Assembly (NCBI RefSeq): GCF_958979055.1
Contig: NC_084889.1
Location: forward strand, 32,801,261 to 32,865,260
Direction of reading: 5' to 3'
From: Alnus glutinosa
Lineage: Eukaryota > Streptophyta > Magnoliopsida > Fagales > Betulaceae
Length of the DNA stretch: 64,000 bases
Part shown: in pieces, positions 21,501 to 34,092 of the stretch
Layout of the letters: each line of letters starts with the position of its first letter
Numbering within the stretch: position 1 is the first letter of the stretch
Notes under the pieces: model-generated
Database searches by the model: none
The model's input: the letters and a program-made list of their open reading frames with translations, nothing else
Told to the model about the DNA's origin: nothing
Program-made: the position numbers and the translations under genes

Positions 21501-24500
21501 AAGGAACTTTAGCATTTTTAAGCTTATGTCTCTGTATGTTAATTTGATTTTTATCAAACCCTAAACTCGGAGCCCCCCCCCCCCCAATGTTGAGAATAAT
21601 TATGGTTTTGACAAATATTCTCTGAGAGGGTTGATTCATAGTCTACCTTTTGAATTTATTCTCTAGTTGTTGCTTTAGCCGACATGGCATATGAGTTAAC
21701 TACTCTATGGTTTTCCACCAGCAAATTTCCTTAGTGTTATCTGTATGTATTGATTTGTAATAAATGATCTTTTTTTTTCTTTTTCTTTTACTTTTTTTTT
21801 TTTTCCTGATAAGTAAAGTATATTTTTTTTTAAAAAAAAACGTAGAGGGGCACAATCCAAAGTACATAGGATGTATACATTATACCCCTAAACCAAAGAG
21901 AATGAAGAACACAAATCTTCAAAATCAGAAAAAGAACAATTAGACATAGAATGTAGCGTCACTCTCCACGTAAACAAGATTTGTATCATCAACTTCTTCA
22001 AATTAAGCGAACCAGTCTCACAATCTTCAAAACTGCATGCATTCCGTTCCTTCCAGAGACACCACAATTTTGTCACTTAGAGATCTACCTTTCCTTTTCA
22101 TATGGAATTAGTTAAATTATGCCTTGCTCAGATAATTTGAGGGGTAGGCATCTTGGACATTAGTCCGTTAAACCAAATTTGCAACCTGGTTTTTGTGTGG
22201 TCTAAACTTATATAGGCAATGGTCAAAGTTAGCTTGGCTTTTCATAGGGTTTATCTTTTGCCAAGCTACAAAATATAGTGTGCAACTGTAATTCCACAAA
22301 GAGCAATATATTGTGTTACAGCTTAATTTGATATGTAAGTTCAAGTTAGTTATTTGTAACTTTAGACAAATTTCACATAGATCTCTTTATTTTTATTTCA
22401 TTATTCTTTTTCTCTTTCCTTGGTCATTTTGCTGGTGATTTCTCGTTATTTGTTTTACTTTTGAGTTTTGATTCATTTGTTAAGGACTTATGCATGGCAG
22501 GGTGGTGCAGGTACCTGGAGTGATGGAAAGCTAGTTACTAGAATTGGAAGAAACAGTGGCAGTGTTCTGGCAGTAAGGACTCCATTTCTATCCACGTGCT
22601 TTGTTTTCTTTTATCTAGTTAGATGCAAGTTCATAACATGTAAACTTTTCTGTTGTGACATTATGCTGAAACCGTAGCCACTTCTCATACTCCTGGTAAA
22701 GGTAATTTGTAAAAATGTTGTTTGCCATTGTGAAGTGAAATAAAATTTTCTGGCACTGTTATCAGAAAGCCATGCATGTAGTCAAAGAATAACTGTTCAC
22801 TATTCTGTATAAGAATCTATACTTTTAACGAACAAGATGGTTTATTCAGTGAAGATGCCCAGTAAGATTGAACATAGTTACATAACATATTAGTTTATAG
22901 GTAAACTCAGATTTTAGCCCTGATTGGTTTACTTTCTTTGAATTGTTGGATGCTATTCATTAAAAATGAGTAATGCCAATTTAGTAAACTCTTTTGCCTC
23001 TCCCAGAAACAACAGAGCCATTTTCTATTGTTCAATGTGATAATTTTATCATTAGTTTACCCTTGAGCCTCCAATGCCATATTTCCAAGCACATAATTTT
23101 GATTTACTTTTGAACTTAAGAAAACAAAACTCAGCCTAATGATGGGGCTGGTGGACCTATGAAGATATTGGGAAAAAAAAAAAAGTAAGAAAGAAAGGAG
23201 TTGAAGGTAGACTTTGACAGATGTTGTCACTAAAAGAATAGCAGCGGGTGATAACATGGAGGTGGTTATTCGTATTGGTTAAGCGAATGTCTTCATTTCC
23301 TTCCTTCAAATATCATAGTGCACATACTGGACAGTTTGATAAAAATGTGATTCTGTCTTTTGTTCTTCATATTCTTGGTTGACACATCATTTCTCAAAAT
23401 TAACAATGTGCATTCCATTGGCAAGGATATTTATAGGATTAATCTTCTATCTCAACTTGTACAATTTGTTCTGCCACCATGGAACTGCATATTTTTCAAC
23501 ATTTCCTTTATTAGTTTACTCAGTATTTGTTGTCTCAGGTTATGGAAACTTTAGTACACTTTGGAGCTCCAAAAAATATTTTGGTTGATGGTAAGCCTCA
23601 CTTGGGGACGGATAGGTTGATTCCTTTGCTTCGCAACTTTCGGCAACATCTACAAGGGCTTGGTGTGAGTAACATAGCTAACTTCTTCATATCAGAAACA
23701 AATGGATGTATAAATATATTGGGTTCACCTGGGATTACTAGCACTTATTTTCAGATTTTACTATAAAAATGTTTATTTTTTAAGGTCACAATCAAGTTTG
23801 GGACAAGGGTAGACGATCTGCTTGTAGAGGATGGACATGTTGTGGGGGTTAAAGTCTCTGATTCAAGAGACAAATCGCAGTTCAATGGTCAGAAGTTGGG
23901 ATATGATGGGGTTGTTCTGGCTGTTGGGCATTCTGCACGTGATATATATCAGATGCTTCTTTCTCATAATATGGTGTTGGTCCCAAAAGATTTTTCTGTA
24001 AGTTTCTGCTTCTTTTTTATGTATGGATAAATTAATCATTTTTATAATGTCAATATGCATGCATGGGTCGTGTGTTTGCTCATTTGAGACTGTTGTGTGT
24101 ATATCTGTCACGTGTATGCCCACTTTGTTTCCATCTCCAGAACTTCTGATTATTGTTTGTGTAAAAAAATCCTGGAAGATGTTAAGAAATAAATGGAATC
24201 TGTTTAGGCAAACTGAGGTGGTGTCTTCAGACGAGTATCTTGTTAAGCCTAAAAGCTTTCCTCTTATTGTTCACTTCTCTGGAGGCAGTATGATTAAATA
24301 TATTGTTCTTGTAGCAATGTGAATCCTGTCTTTTCATCTGATGTGTCTTCAAAACTAAGGTCTTTGTCAGCACTGGCATTGAATGCGAGTGGCAGTATTA
24401 GCATACTCAGAGATAATACACTTCTTTGCATATAATAATATCAGTTAGACACAAACAATATATATGCATGACACTCTAGTTTTGAGTCGTATGAGTTGAC

Positions 24501-27500
24501 AGCATGTAGGTGGTGATGGTGCTGTAGGTTTTTTTTTTGGGGGGTGGGGGGGGGGGGGGGGGGGGGGGTGTGTTGATTAATGAGTTTGATGGTTTAGCCA
24601 CATAGAATTGGATTGAATCTTTCTTCACTGAGATAGAAATTTGAGGTATAGAATAGAGCATGTGGACTCAGTCTCACCCTCATCCCACCTGCGATGCTCC
24701 CCAACCAATCATAAGAATGGCTAGAATCTGGGTAGCAACTTGACCTCAACCAACCAGACCAAACATTTGAACATCCTTGATTTTTAATATTAAACATCAG
24801 ACTGTTGGTTTTGGTTGAGCCTCTTAGATCAGTACAAACTACGGCTGTACCATTTTTTATGCAGTTCAAACTCATCTGTAACCAACTAATTGCCAGGATA
24901 GCATAATCATGGTTGGTCCATTGTGGGTTTGCACAAGCTAAGTTGTGTTGTACTGATGGTTGGTGAGGTCCTGTTCTTTAACCAAAAGTGGCAATTGGGC
25001 TTGCTTATCTAGGCAGTTCGAATTTACTGCCAGTTGTGGAAAACAATGCCCTATGTTATGGTTACTGTTATAAATTTGATTTTAATGTGTTAGTCAAAAA
25101 AAGCTTATATTTAATCATGGTAAGTTCTATATATAGCCTTGAGGCTGGATTTTGATTCAATGTGATATATAAAGTGGAGGTTATGCCATTGCATTTGAGG
25201 CTTGTGGTTGGCTATTGTAAAATCTGGTCAGCTTGCATCTACAATGTCAATATTCAGCGTGGCCTATGGTGACACCTAGTTGGTGACATGGCTGTGCAAT
25301 GGCGACTATCAGTAGTTTTGTTTAGTAGTTCTGAAATGTTAATAGTTCCTAGGGTCTGATTTATCAATAGCTTATTATGCCAACAATACTGTTGAATATC
25401 AAAGCAAAATAGAGTATGGGGGTTTTGTGTATTGAAGTAGTTTGGTAAATTATTTTACACCCTAATGAGGCATGTGATAATTTGCGAAGATTTTCTCGAA
25501 TGAGTAGATGTATCATATCATATGATATTTGGGATCTCAAACTCTTTGTATATATATGGCATACTGGCCTTCCCCTTCTCTTATATTATCACTCAGTGTA
25601 GGTGAAGCACAAAGAATTATAAACATGGATATGGCTCTTGTTGCTTAAGATTGTAGGAACAAATCTATGTTGCTGACCACAGTGTTGGAAGAAGATGTCT
25701 AAATGATGCTAAATTGAAAATGAAGATGTTCCCTTCTCATTGTTTAAACATTTGTACTTCGAATTTCCAAATTCATGATTGTTTGATTTTGGCATCCATT
25801 TAGTGGAAAAAATAATTGAGTATCTGGTTTGATTCTTGAGCTTGTGAAATTAACATTATGTTCATACCATCTAACATGTCTGAACAGGTTGGTTTGCGGA
25901 TTGAGCATCCTCAAGAACTAATAAATAGAATACAGGTTGGCTATATTCTCTAATTGTTTTCCATAAATTGACCAACTATTGGTCTGATTCATCTATGTTT
26001 CTACACTTTTCGTAGATGCAAAGTCATTTTAGTTAATAGGGTTAACTACATTTACCCCCTTCTAGCTACCATCCTTTTTGCAATGTTTCCCCAATGTTTT
26101 TAATTTTTGCAATATCCCCCTCATTGGGATTGCAATGTCTTCCTTATGAGACCTAAAATGACAAAAATACCCTCCATAAGATTAAAAAAAAGGAATGGAG
26201 GATATTTTTGTTATTTTGGATTGCAGAAGGGGGACATTGCAAAAATGAGGGAAGTTGGAGGGGGTAAATGTTGTATCCTCTGGTTAATATATTTAGTTAT
26301 ATTGTCTTCATTTTTGATGTGCTATAGTTATGCAGTTATGCTCCCCAAATTTATCAAATTACAGAAACCAACCAATATTATTTTCATGGCAATATGATGA
26401 GGGTTTATTGTTATAGAATTGTTCAGAGAAGAGCATGCCGCTGCAGAATAAGTTATGCTTGTTCCTACTTTAATAAACCCTGAACTTCTAGCCTATGCAT
26501 TGAACGAATGTTGCCATAATCTTCCATAATATTGATGTTGCCACATAGGACTACAGTCGATGCATTTCCACCTCTATGGATCTTGCAATGCTGGTTTTTT
26601 TTTTTTTTTTTGGCATCAGAGGTCCCTGGTGCAGATAGGCATCAGAAAAAATATGTTGAAATAAAATTCAAGAGTAGACATTATTTGAAAAGCTCACAAA
26701 GCTCATTAAAAAATGTCGGTGTAGAAAACTCAAATTGAAGCAATAATATGCAGGGAAACAATTGAGGAAGCTCAGAACGAGTGCTTTCCAATGGCCAATT
26801 TGATATCAAATAGTCAAACTGCCCCTAAAGTGGGTAGAGTGCAGAGAGAGTGAATTTAGTGGAAGGATGCATTGAAAGAAATTTGTATTATGTGAGGAAG
26901 AATAAAATACGAGGGTAAATGTTTATTAAGAAGGTTTAAAAAGAGAGAAAACTGCAGATTTTAAATAATAGATGGTAAACTATTTCCTGAAGCATTAGAG
27001 ATAATATTTTTAGCATACATGAATTGTGTGGTCTAATGCTTTGGATATTTTGGTGTTAGTAGGGAAGTATTTGCATTTTACTTTCTTCATCAATAGGTGG
27101 TAAACTCGGTTGTTTCATCCTGTCTATGATTTGATACTATATAATCACCAAATTGTTCTTCAAAGAGCTTGGACAAGGTCTAAGTATGTTGGTTTCTAAT
27201 GCTTGATTTTGTCATGTAAATCATTTTTTCCCTGAGCTGTCATGTAAATAATTTGTTTTCATTATATGATGTTTATTGTGACAAAGATGTAAACAAACTC
27301 ATTTGTACAAATGTGTAGTATTCCACTTTGGCCACAGAGGTTTGTAGAGGACGTGGAAAAGTACCAGTGGCAGATTACAAGGTCGTTAAGTATGTTAATG
27401 GAGAGGATGGGGACCCACCTTCTGAGTCATGGGCACCAAATCGCAGCTGCTACTCCTTTTGCATGTGTCCTGGTGGGCAGGTATGTTTTTCTTTTTTCCT

Positions 27501-29282
27501 TTTAATTTCTTTTGCCTCTTGATGCAATAAAATGCATAGTTGCAAACAAATGTAGTCGGCCATTGTCAACCTTGGTTTTGGTGGGCCGTTTTCACAAAAA
27601 AAGAAAAAAGAAAAAGAAAAGGTGATAAAATCTTATTTGGAAAAGAAAAAAACTTATTCAGGGCTGTCAATTGAATTAGTTGCATTAACTGTTGAAGATT
27701 TTCAATACTTATCAAAAAAAAAATAACTGTTGAAGATTTTCAATCATCTGGTAAGCTGAATCTGTGTAATACAGTTCAGCTCTCCAAATGGTCTTGTGTA
27801 GAAAGATATGCCTAGTTGGTTTTGGTTCTAAGTGAGCTGATGTGTGAAGGGGCAGGGTGTCATCATTGCTAATAGTAAATGTTCCTTTAATATTATACTG
27901 AATCAATTCAAATATGTCTGCAGGTTGTTCTCACTAGTACAAACCCATCTGAACTCTGTATCAATGGCATGTCCTTCTCTGGACGTGCATCGAAGTGGGC
28001 AAATGCAGCACTTGTTGTGTCTGTCTCAACCAAGGATTTTGATGCACTAAGTTTCCATGGAGCTCTTGCCGGGGTTGAATTTCAGGTATCTTTTCAGTCC
28101 TTACCTTCTGACTCTGGTGGTTTCCTTTCCTGTTTATAATTTGTTCTTTGGCTTTTTGCACTCTGATAATCCTTTCTCTCCCCAACCAACTTCTATAGAA
28201 ATAGGCAACTTTAGGATTGAAAATACCTCTTTTCCATCCATGTGCAATGATAAACTTTACTCTTAGAAAACATCCTTAACGGCTATTTTATGCTGCCATA
28301 GATGATACATCAGATTACACGATGTTCTATCAAAGGATCTTTTCTGTTGGAACATTAATACATTTACATAAAACTTTAATAGTATCACTCTAATTCGCAA
28401 CATGTTATCTAAATCGTCATTTTAATATTCTTCTATACTTTCAGAGGGAATATGAGAGAAGAGCAGCTATAATGGGTGGGGGAAATTTTGTGGTGCCTGT
28501 GCAGACAGTTACTGATTTTCTGGAAAACAGGCTATCAGGTAGATACATAATCTTATTTCCCAAGTTATTTTACACTATTAACTTTCAAATCTTCATCATC
28601 TTCAATGGTTTTGTCAGCAACATCTGTGCCACCTTCAAGCTATCGATTAGGAGTGAAGGCAGCAAATCTCCATGAGCTATTCCCAACCCATATTACAGAG
28701 GCTTTGCAACATTCAATTTTAGCATTTGACAAAGAGGTTTAGACTTCTCTTTCCTCTTAACTTTTTATTCTTCACTTGTGCTTTATGATAAATTTGTGGA
28801 ACAACGTATTCACACTCCAAACTTGAAACTTTTAGTTGCCAGGATTTATATCCAGTGAAGCCCTTCTCCATGGAGTGGAGGTAATCCCATTTGATTGTAC
28901 ATCATTTCCTTTTCCTCTTTTTTTTTTTTGTACAAATGTGATTCTTCACATTTTTTATTGCTTGAGGCTCTCAGTTATCAAATAATTCTCTTCTGCTATG
29001 AATACTTTTTTTTTTTCCTCTTTTCCTTTTTGTGCTTTTGGCTCCCAGACTAGAACCAGCTCTCCCATCCAGATTCCCCGCAACATTGACACCTATGAGA
29101 GCACGTCGCTGAAAGGACTCTATCCAGTTGGTGAAGGAGCTGGTTATGCAGGAGGGATTGTAAGTGCTGCGGTTGATGGCATGTATGCAGGTTTTGCCGT
29201 GGCAAGAAACTTCAATTTGTACGACAGTTCTGTAGAGTCCTTTTTGGGCAAGGCTCAGGGCGCTGGATTTGTGAGGTACTAG
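18581..29282 (+). CDS. PDE327: FAD/NAD(P)-binding oxidoreductase, PDE327-like, 13 exons, 706 aa
   Basis: Exons: 18581-18913, 19471-19533, 20479-20928, 22501-22572, 23539-23664, 23785-23997, 25888-25935, 27319-27480, 27924-28085, 28445-28538, 28618-28736, 28836-28880 and 29049-29282. All junctions are GT-AG and all phases agree, giving 706 residues, the length of Arabidopsis At4g30720. The N-terminus (MSLLPSKLSTLPL, rich in Ser, Pro and Arg) looks like a plastid transit peptide. A dinucleotide-binding fold follows at about residues 223-252 (VVGSGPSGLF, Gly228/230/233, then acidic Glu251 for the ribose). A second GGAGTWSDGK motif comes from exon 4. Near the end, GLYPVGEGAGYAGGIVSAA is the FAD-binding close of this family. 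Loss of the Arabidopsis gene gives a pigment-defective embryo phenotype; the substrate is not known to me. The large introns hold LINE and MITE pieces. Confidence 0.93.
19628..19800 (-). repeat. LINE 3' end in intron 2 of the PDE327-like gene
   Basis: A poly(T) run is followed by TTTGATAAGTAAGAAAAAC and AAGTGCCCCTAAGTACACAAG. The reverse complement ends in ACTTATCAAA plus poly(A), the 3' end shared with the LINE piece at 21775-22076. The element is 5'-truncated. Confidence 0.55.
20375..20454 (+). mobile_element. 40-bp poly(A) retroinsertion with target duplication
   Basis: The 20-bp word ATTACCTGTTTATCCAATTA occurs at 20375-20394 and again at 20435-20454. Between them are 40 bp ending in CTACTTATA plus a run of A. 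This is the mark of target-primed reverse transcription of a very short LINE 3' end. It lies about 25 bp upstream of exon 3. Confidence 0.75.
21388..21509. repeat. 61-bp tandem duplication in intron 3 of the PDE327-like gene
   Basis: The unit GTTTGTGGTTTTACATTCTC onward is repeated at 21388-21448 and from 21449, with about one difference near the end. C-runs flank the area (about 21360-21367 and 21574-21585). Confidence 0.85.
21775..22076 (-). mobile_element. 5'-truncated LINE (L1-type) fragment
   Basis: The minus-strand frame 22076-21888 encodes MTKLWCLWKERNACSFEDCE and a following tract ending at a stop. This matches the C-terminal end found in plant L1-type reverse transcriptase proteins. 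It is followed leftward by a short 3' untranslated part (GATAAGTAA on the plus strand) and a long T-rich tail at about 21770-21830. GATCT on both sides may be a short target duplication. Confidence 0.7.
24546..24568 (+). repeat. Poly(G) tract of 23 bases in intron 6
   Basis: A T-run and GGGGGGT lead into 23 uninterrupted G. Such long G-runs can form quadruplex structures and are also prone to sequencing error in length. Confidence 0.85.
26039..26282. repeat. hAT-type MITE, 244 bp, in intron 7
   Basis: The left end ...ACTACATTTACCCCCTTC and the right end ...GGGGGTAAATGTTGTATCC are inverted repeats, with a second mirrored word (TTTTTGCAATGT / ACATTGCAAAAA). GTTAATA flanks both sides (26032-26038 and 26283-26289), a 7-8 bp duplication as hAT elements make. 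Confidence 0.7.
27686..27744 (+). mobile_element. 17-bp poly(A) retroinsertion with 21-bp target duplication
   Basis: The same 21 bases occur at 27686-27706 and 27724-27744. The 17 bases between them are ACTTATC followed by ten A, the extreme 3' end of the LINE family seen at 19628 and 21775. The insertion is almost nothing but tail. Confidence 0.85.
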
Positions 29283-32200
29283 GAAAATTGGACGATTATC
29301 TGGTAACTGATGCAGACCACAAGAACAAGATCAATCATCCATATGGTTCCAAATATCCAAGATAGGTAATGGAATTGGTTTCAAATTCAACTCCTTATAT
29401 TAATACAGAACCTCTAGATATTATTTCATTATTATTTTCATGTTAATAATCTCACCTCTCATTGTTATCCTTACGCAGCCGATAAAATCTCTTCTATAAT
29501 TGTGCTTGGAAGAGCCTGAACTCTGAAATTTGAATCTAACGGTTGCACCTTGGAAGCAAAGTCGAGGAACAACATCTTTTCGTGTCGGTTAGACACCGCA
29601 ACATTTACTGCTTAGTTACTACGAAACAGTTGATTATTATCTTGTTTTGGTAAGTCAGTTGACTGTGTTGTTTGCTTGGAGTCTACTGCTGGAGTGGATC
29701 CTGGAATCAGATGGAAAGATTGTATTATAAGAGAAGCACGCTGATAGCTGAAATGAGATAACCATAGTTCACTAACCCCATGGAAGTTACATGGCAAGGG
29801 CAACAATCTCAAACAACCTGGACTTGTGAAAGAAATTTGTAAACAGTTGATCAAATTATTATTACTTGTAATTTAGGAAGTGACATTTAATCAAGACATA
29901 TTTTGGTCATATGTAAACCTTGATTAGCTGCTGTCACTGTCAGGGTAAAGTTTTGCCAATCGATGATACGGATTCTTTTTGTCTCCGATTTATCTTTTAT
30001 CTCCCATTAAGTGGACTATAAACTATACAGTGTTGTTTACAAACTTACGAGACAGTCATTGTGGCATTTACCATGTCAGCAACTAAAATATGGGTTGTCA
30101 CGTGACAGTCTACATTTTACTCATTTTATTATAAAAATGTGAAAATAGAGAACAAATATTATCTTAAGGTCACATATTTATCTCCCTTCAATGAAGGAAG
30201 GAGGTAATTAATACCCAAAATAATTATAATAGAAGAGAAACAAGAAGAAAGAACAAAGAGGAGGCTGAATTCGGCTGAATATGGAGACCCTTTAGATACT
30301 GTTTGGCCTGATTCAAGAAAAATATTGATAATATTACTCCATGTGGCAGAAAGTAAAATATAATTTTTAATCTCATATATAAACTAAAAAATTTCAGAAC
30401 CATTCTCTTCTGCCATTCTGGTATGTCCATTTTTCTAATGAAGGTCTCTAAAAGGCACAATAATCCTGCAGTACAAACAAAACTAGAATTGGTGAGGATC
30501 ATACATCATTTGATTACAAGGACAAAAATATAATTCTGAACCAAAATATTTCTGGTCTCCACAAACTGTCCCAAACAAAATTAATAATACCCACATGAAA
30601 TTTGGGACCTGGGACACCTTGACATGTGTTGAGCTTTTAGATTTAGGTGAGTAGTTGGGACCCTTAAGGAGATCTTTTTTGAAATTTTCTTAGAAAATGA
30701 ATAAACAAAGACATGTTGGAGAGGCAATGGGACATGAAGAGGGCATGGCATATGCATGGGCTTTGTTCACTATGATTGTCTTCCATCCACCAGCACATGA
30801 CTACATGAGTGCCCATCATTCGGTCTTGAGTTGTTTAATCCAAATTTAAAATTAAAAAATTGATCATGCTTTAATATTGCAATTTTTTTTTTTTTCCAAA
30901 TGTTCATACATGATTCCAAGCTGATCATATTATTTAATAGTGGAAGTTTAATCATTATTACAGGTAATTTGGAAGTAGTGGATAATTATTAAAATTGCTG
31001 TGGTTGGTTGCTTACCATCCTTTTCTTAGTATACTAACCTGTTCTTTTAGCTAGACCATATTAATAAAGTTATGTTTCTAAGGAAAAAGTTATTCCAAAA
31101 AATGTTCTTCCAATCCGGTCTATTAAACTATCTACCATTAATTGGAGCATGTTAATAATATATGTGAAAAAATTATACTCTACGGACAAATGTCAGTTAA
31201 TTAACAAAATTATGTTGAAAGAATTTCTTCAAATACAATTTAGATAAAAAATTTATCCTCCTTTTAAAGAAACTCTATCTAGTAGAACTGAGTTTTGTTG
31301 ATTTCTCTACTGTTAATTCCGATGCGACAAACAATTTGTTACATATTCAAGTATAGAAACATCTTATTAATTTTAATGTTTAAATTGGGGAACACGATCG
31401 GATGCAATAAGTTGTCCGTATTGCATGCAATACATGCAGCTAATGTGAGCATGCAATACATGCAGCTAATGTGAGAAGACAGGTAGGCCCGACATTTGCT
31501 CGGCACCTTCTTGGGTTGCCCAAGCGAGTGTGGGTTCCATCTGCCTTCTCACATTAATTGCATGAAATACAACCGGTGCTTAATCACACTCGATCCAAAT
31601 CCGAAATTAGGGATAAGGGAAATACATTAACCATTGGACTTATATAATTCCAGTTGAGTTTACCTTTCATTATGCTCAAAACAATCTTTTCAATGTTTCA
31701 AATCCAATGCATCTATAAATTCCTTTTGAGAGAGAAGGGAAAGAAAAATCTAGAACACACTGATAACAATGTGGTGTTGAGAGCTATAGGACATACCATG
31801 CATACATCCCAATCATCATGTGGCAGCAATCAAGACCACTCCATCAGACCAGCCTTCCTTCAAACTTCGAAATTATTAAGGTCAATATTTGGAAACTTGT
31901 TCTTCGGGATACATTGCATCAATGTTGGCCCTTTCCCTTAGCTCTATGCACATCACATAACATCCATGATGTTACAGGTTTTACTCCAAGGGAAGGATGG
32001 TTTTGTTTCATTGCTTCTGTGCCTTTTTTATCTAAGAAAGGAAAATGATAGAAAAATGAGACTCACAAAAAATGTACGTGAGAATTACATGTTCTAAGAA
32101 TAGATGTCAGTTTATAATAGAAATGCGTGTGATTCTCACGTGTTCTAATGAAATATGTTTGGTTTAATATACCGAACTATTAGAATTTCCTCCAACTGGC

Positions 32201-33688
32201 TCTAACAGGACGAAACCTTTGTTCAAATTAATGCCACAATAACTCCAACCTTTCTTGTTTCATTTTCTAAATGTTGAAACAATGAGACATCCCAAGCTTG
32301 CAACTCACCTTTGTTACTTCTTGCTTGAGGTGAGTTGGGCCAATTGGCTTAAACGGCCAGCTTTCCATCAACCTATCATAGCCATAGGTTCAAACTTTTC
32401 TAATCATTTTTGTGGACCCAAACTTCACTTTCCACACCTGTGTTTTGTAGCTGTAAATGGGTCTTCCACCTTTCTGCCGAATGTGGTGGGTCATAACATT
32501 CTTTTCATTTTCAAATTTCTATTAAAAAAAAAAAAAAAATTCTATGGTTCTACCCCTCTTGTACTTAGACCACTTCTTTCCAAATTAGTATTTGTATTTA
32601 ATAAGAAAAATTTATGTTATTGCCTTTTGCTAATATAATATGAGTGCAGTTAGAGGTACTATATTTTTTAACAAATGGATGTTTCACACTTTCACTCAAT
32701 GTGGCATATAGCCCGTCGATCGGTTGTTAAACAATTAAATTTAATAGTCAAATTTTATTGCTCTTTTTTTTTCTTTTTTTTTTTTTTTTCTTTTTTTTTT
32801 TTTTTCTTTTTTTTTATCTTTATGGCTCCCCGTAACACCATGTAAACTAACACGTGAGTTCTTCGTAAAGAAATTGTAAGTAAAGTTGTAGTATCTCAAA
32901 CAATTTCCATGTAATATTCATAGACTTACTCAAAATTTAAACTAATCAAACATATTCACTTTAGCAATCATGATCTGTCTGTTAATGTGTTTTGGAGTGT
33001 TTTTTATTTATAAAAATGTTATGATGTGACATAAAGGAAATACTGTTTTTGAGTTTTTAAGAGTATTTAAATGGGCACGTAAATTTAAAAAAAAAAGTAG
33101 GTAGAAGAAATGAAACCAATAAAATGATAAAGTAAAATAATAAAGGAGCGTATACAAAAATAAATATTGTTTTGAGGTATTGTATTTAAATCCCGTACAA
33201 TGAAGTTGTCTATTGCACAATACGACAAGTAGTCTCATGTACAACATCCGCTCAACCACTTGTAGCATGCATCCTATTGAATAGATTTTTATTTTTATTT
33301 TTGAAGAATAGAAACCAAAACTTATCCAGATTAAATTCATCTTTTTTATCATTTGAGTTGGTGTCTAATTGACAACAACATTCTAACCAATAAAAATAGG
33401 AAGAGAGAAAATACAAAATTAGGTAGAAGTTAAAGCAATCTGACTTGCATTCATGTCTGTTCACTACAGCATTAGGATTTCCACAAGGCCGCCCAAACCT
33501 AACCCTAAACCAGCAGCCATTGACAATTCCAGAAGCACAGTGATAAACCCAATACTTGTAGCAGTACAGTAGCCTTATTATTAGCCGTCTTAGTTTTGGT
33601 CAACCAGGAACATTGCGTATGAAAAGGATTCAACAAACTCCCCAGTCTAATCACAACAACGTCTAACCTTGGCTATCCATGAATTGTT

Positions 33689-33732
<44 letters not shown>

Positions 33733-34084
33733 CTGGTCAATTGTTCAGACTTTTTCCAGCATTACTAGTTGCACGACCTTCCACAAATTAGGTTCGTGTT
33801 AGATTCGTGAGTCATATAAAAAATTGTTTGGCTCTTATGCTGACGTGATGCATGAGTATAAGACTATATGGATCAACTATAATCCGACTTATTTAATTAA
33901 ACATGTGAGATCTCTCAATCCTAACTTATTAATTTTGTATTGGGCTTATATTAATTGGATTCGTGAATCGTGTAAAAAATTATCAACCCTAATTTTATAT
34001 GACAAAAAGTGTACACAGATTGTGCTAAGATGGAATCAATTGTTCGTGTGGTATATAATATGAGCAATCTCGCATAGAGGACAT
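29283..34084. other. Gene-free spacer after the PDE327-like gene
   Basis: Open frames here (for example 31654-31941 and 32255-32638) show no recognisable domain and no exon partners. About 30000-30140 resembles the MITE family of 2430-2652. About 31400-31600 is an inverted repeat (GCAGCTAATGTGAGAAG mirrored by CTTCTCACATTAATTGC) that contains a 26-bp tandem duplication (31424-31449 and 31450-31475). T-rich runs lie at 32760-32815. Confidence 0.5.
33682..33749 (-). mobile_element. Poly(T) insertion with 11-bp target duplication
   Basis: AATTGTTCAGA occurs at 33682-33692 and 33739-33749. Between them are 40 T followed by CTGGTC. On the minus strand this is a six-base stub plus poly(A) tail, again the mark of an almost fully truncated retroinsertion. 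Confidence 0.75.
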
Positions 34085-34092
34085 GTGTGAAG

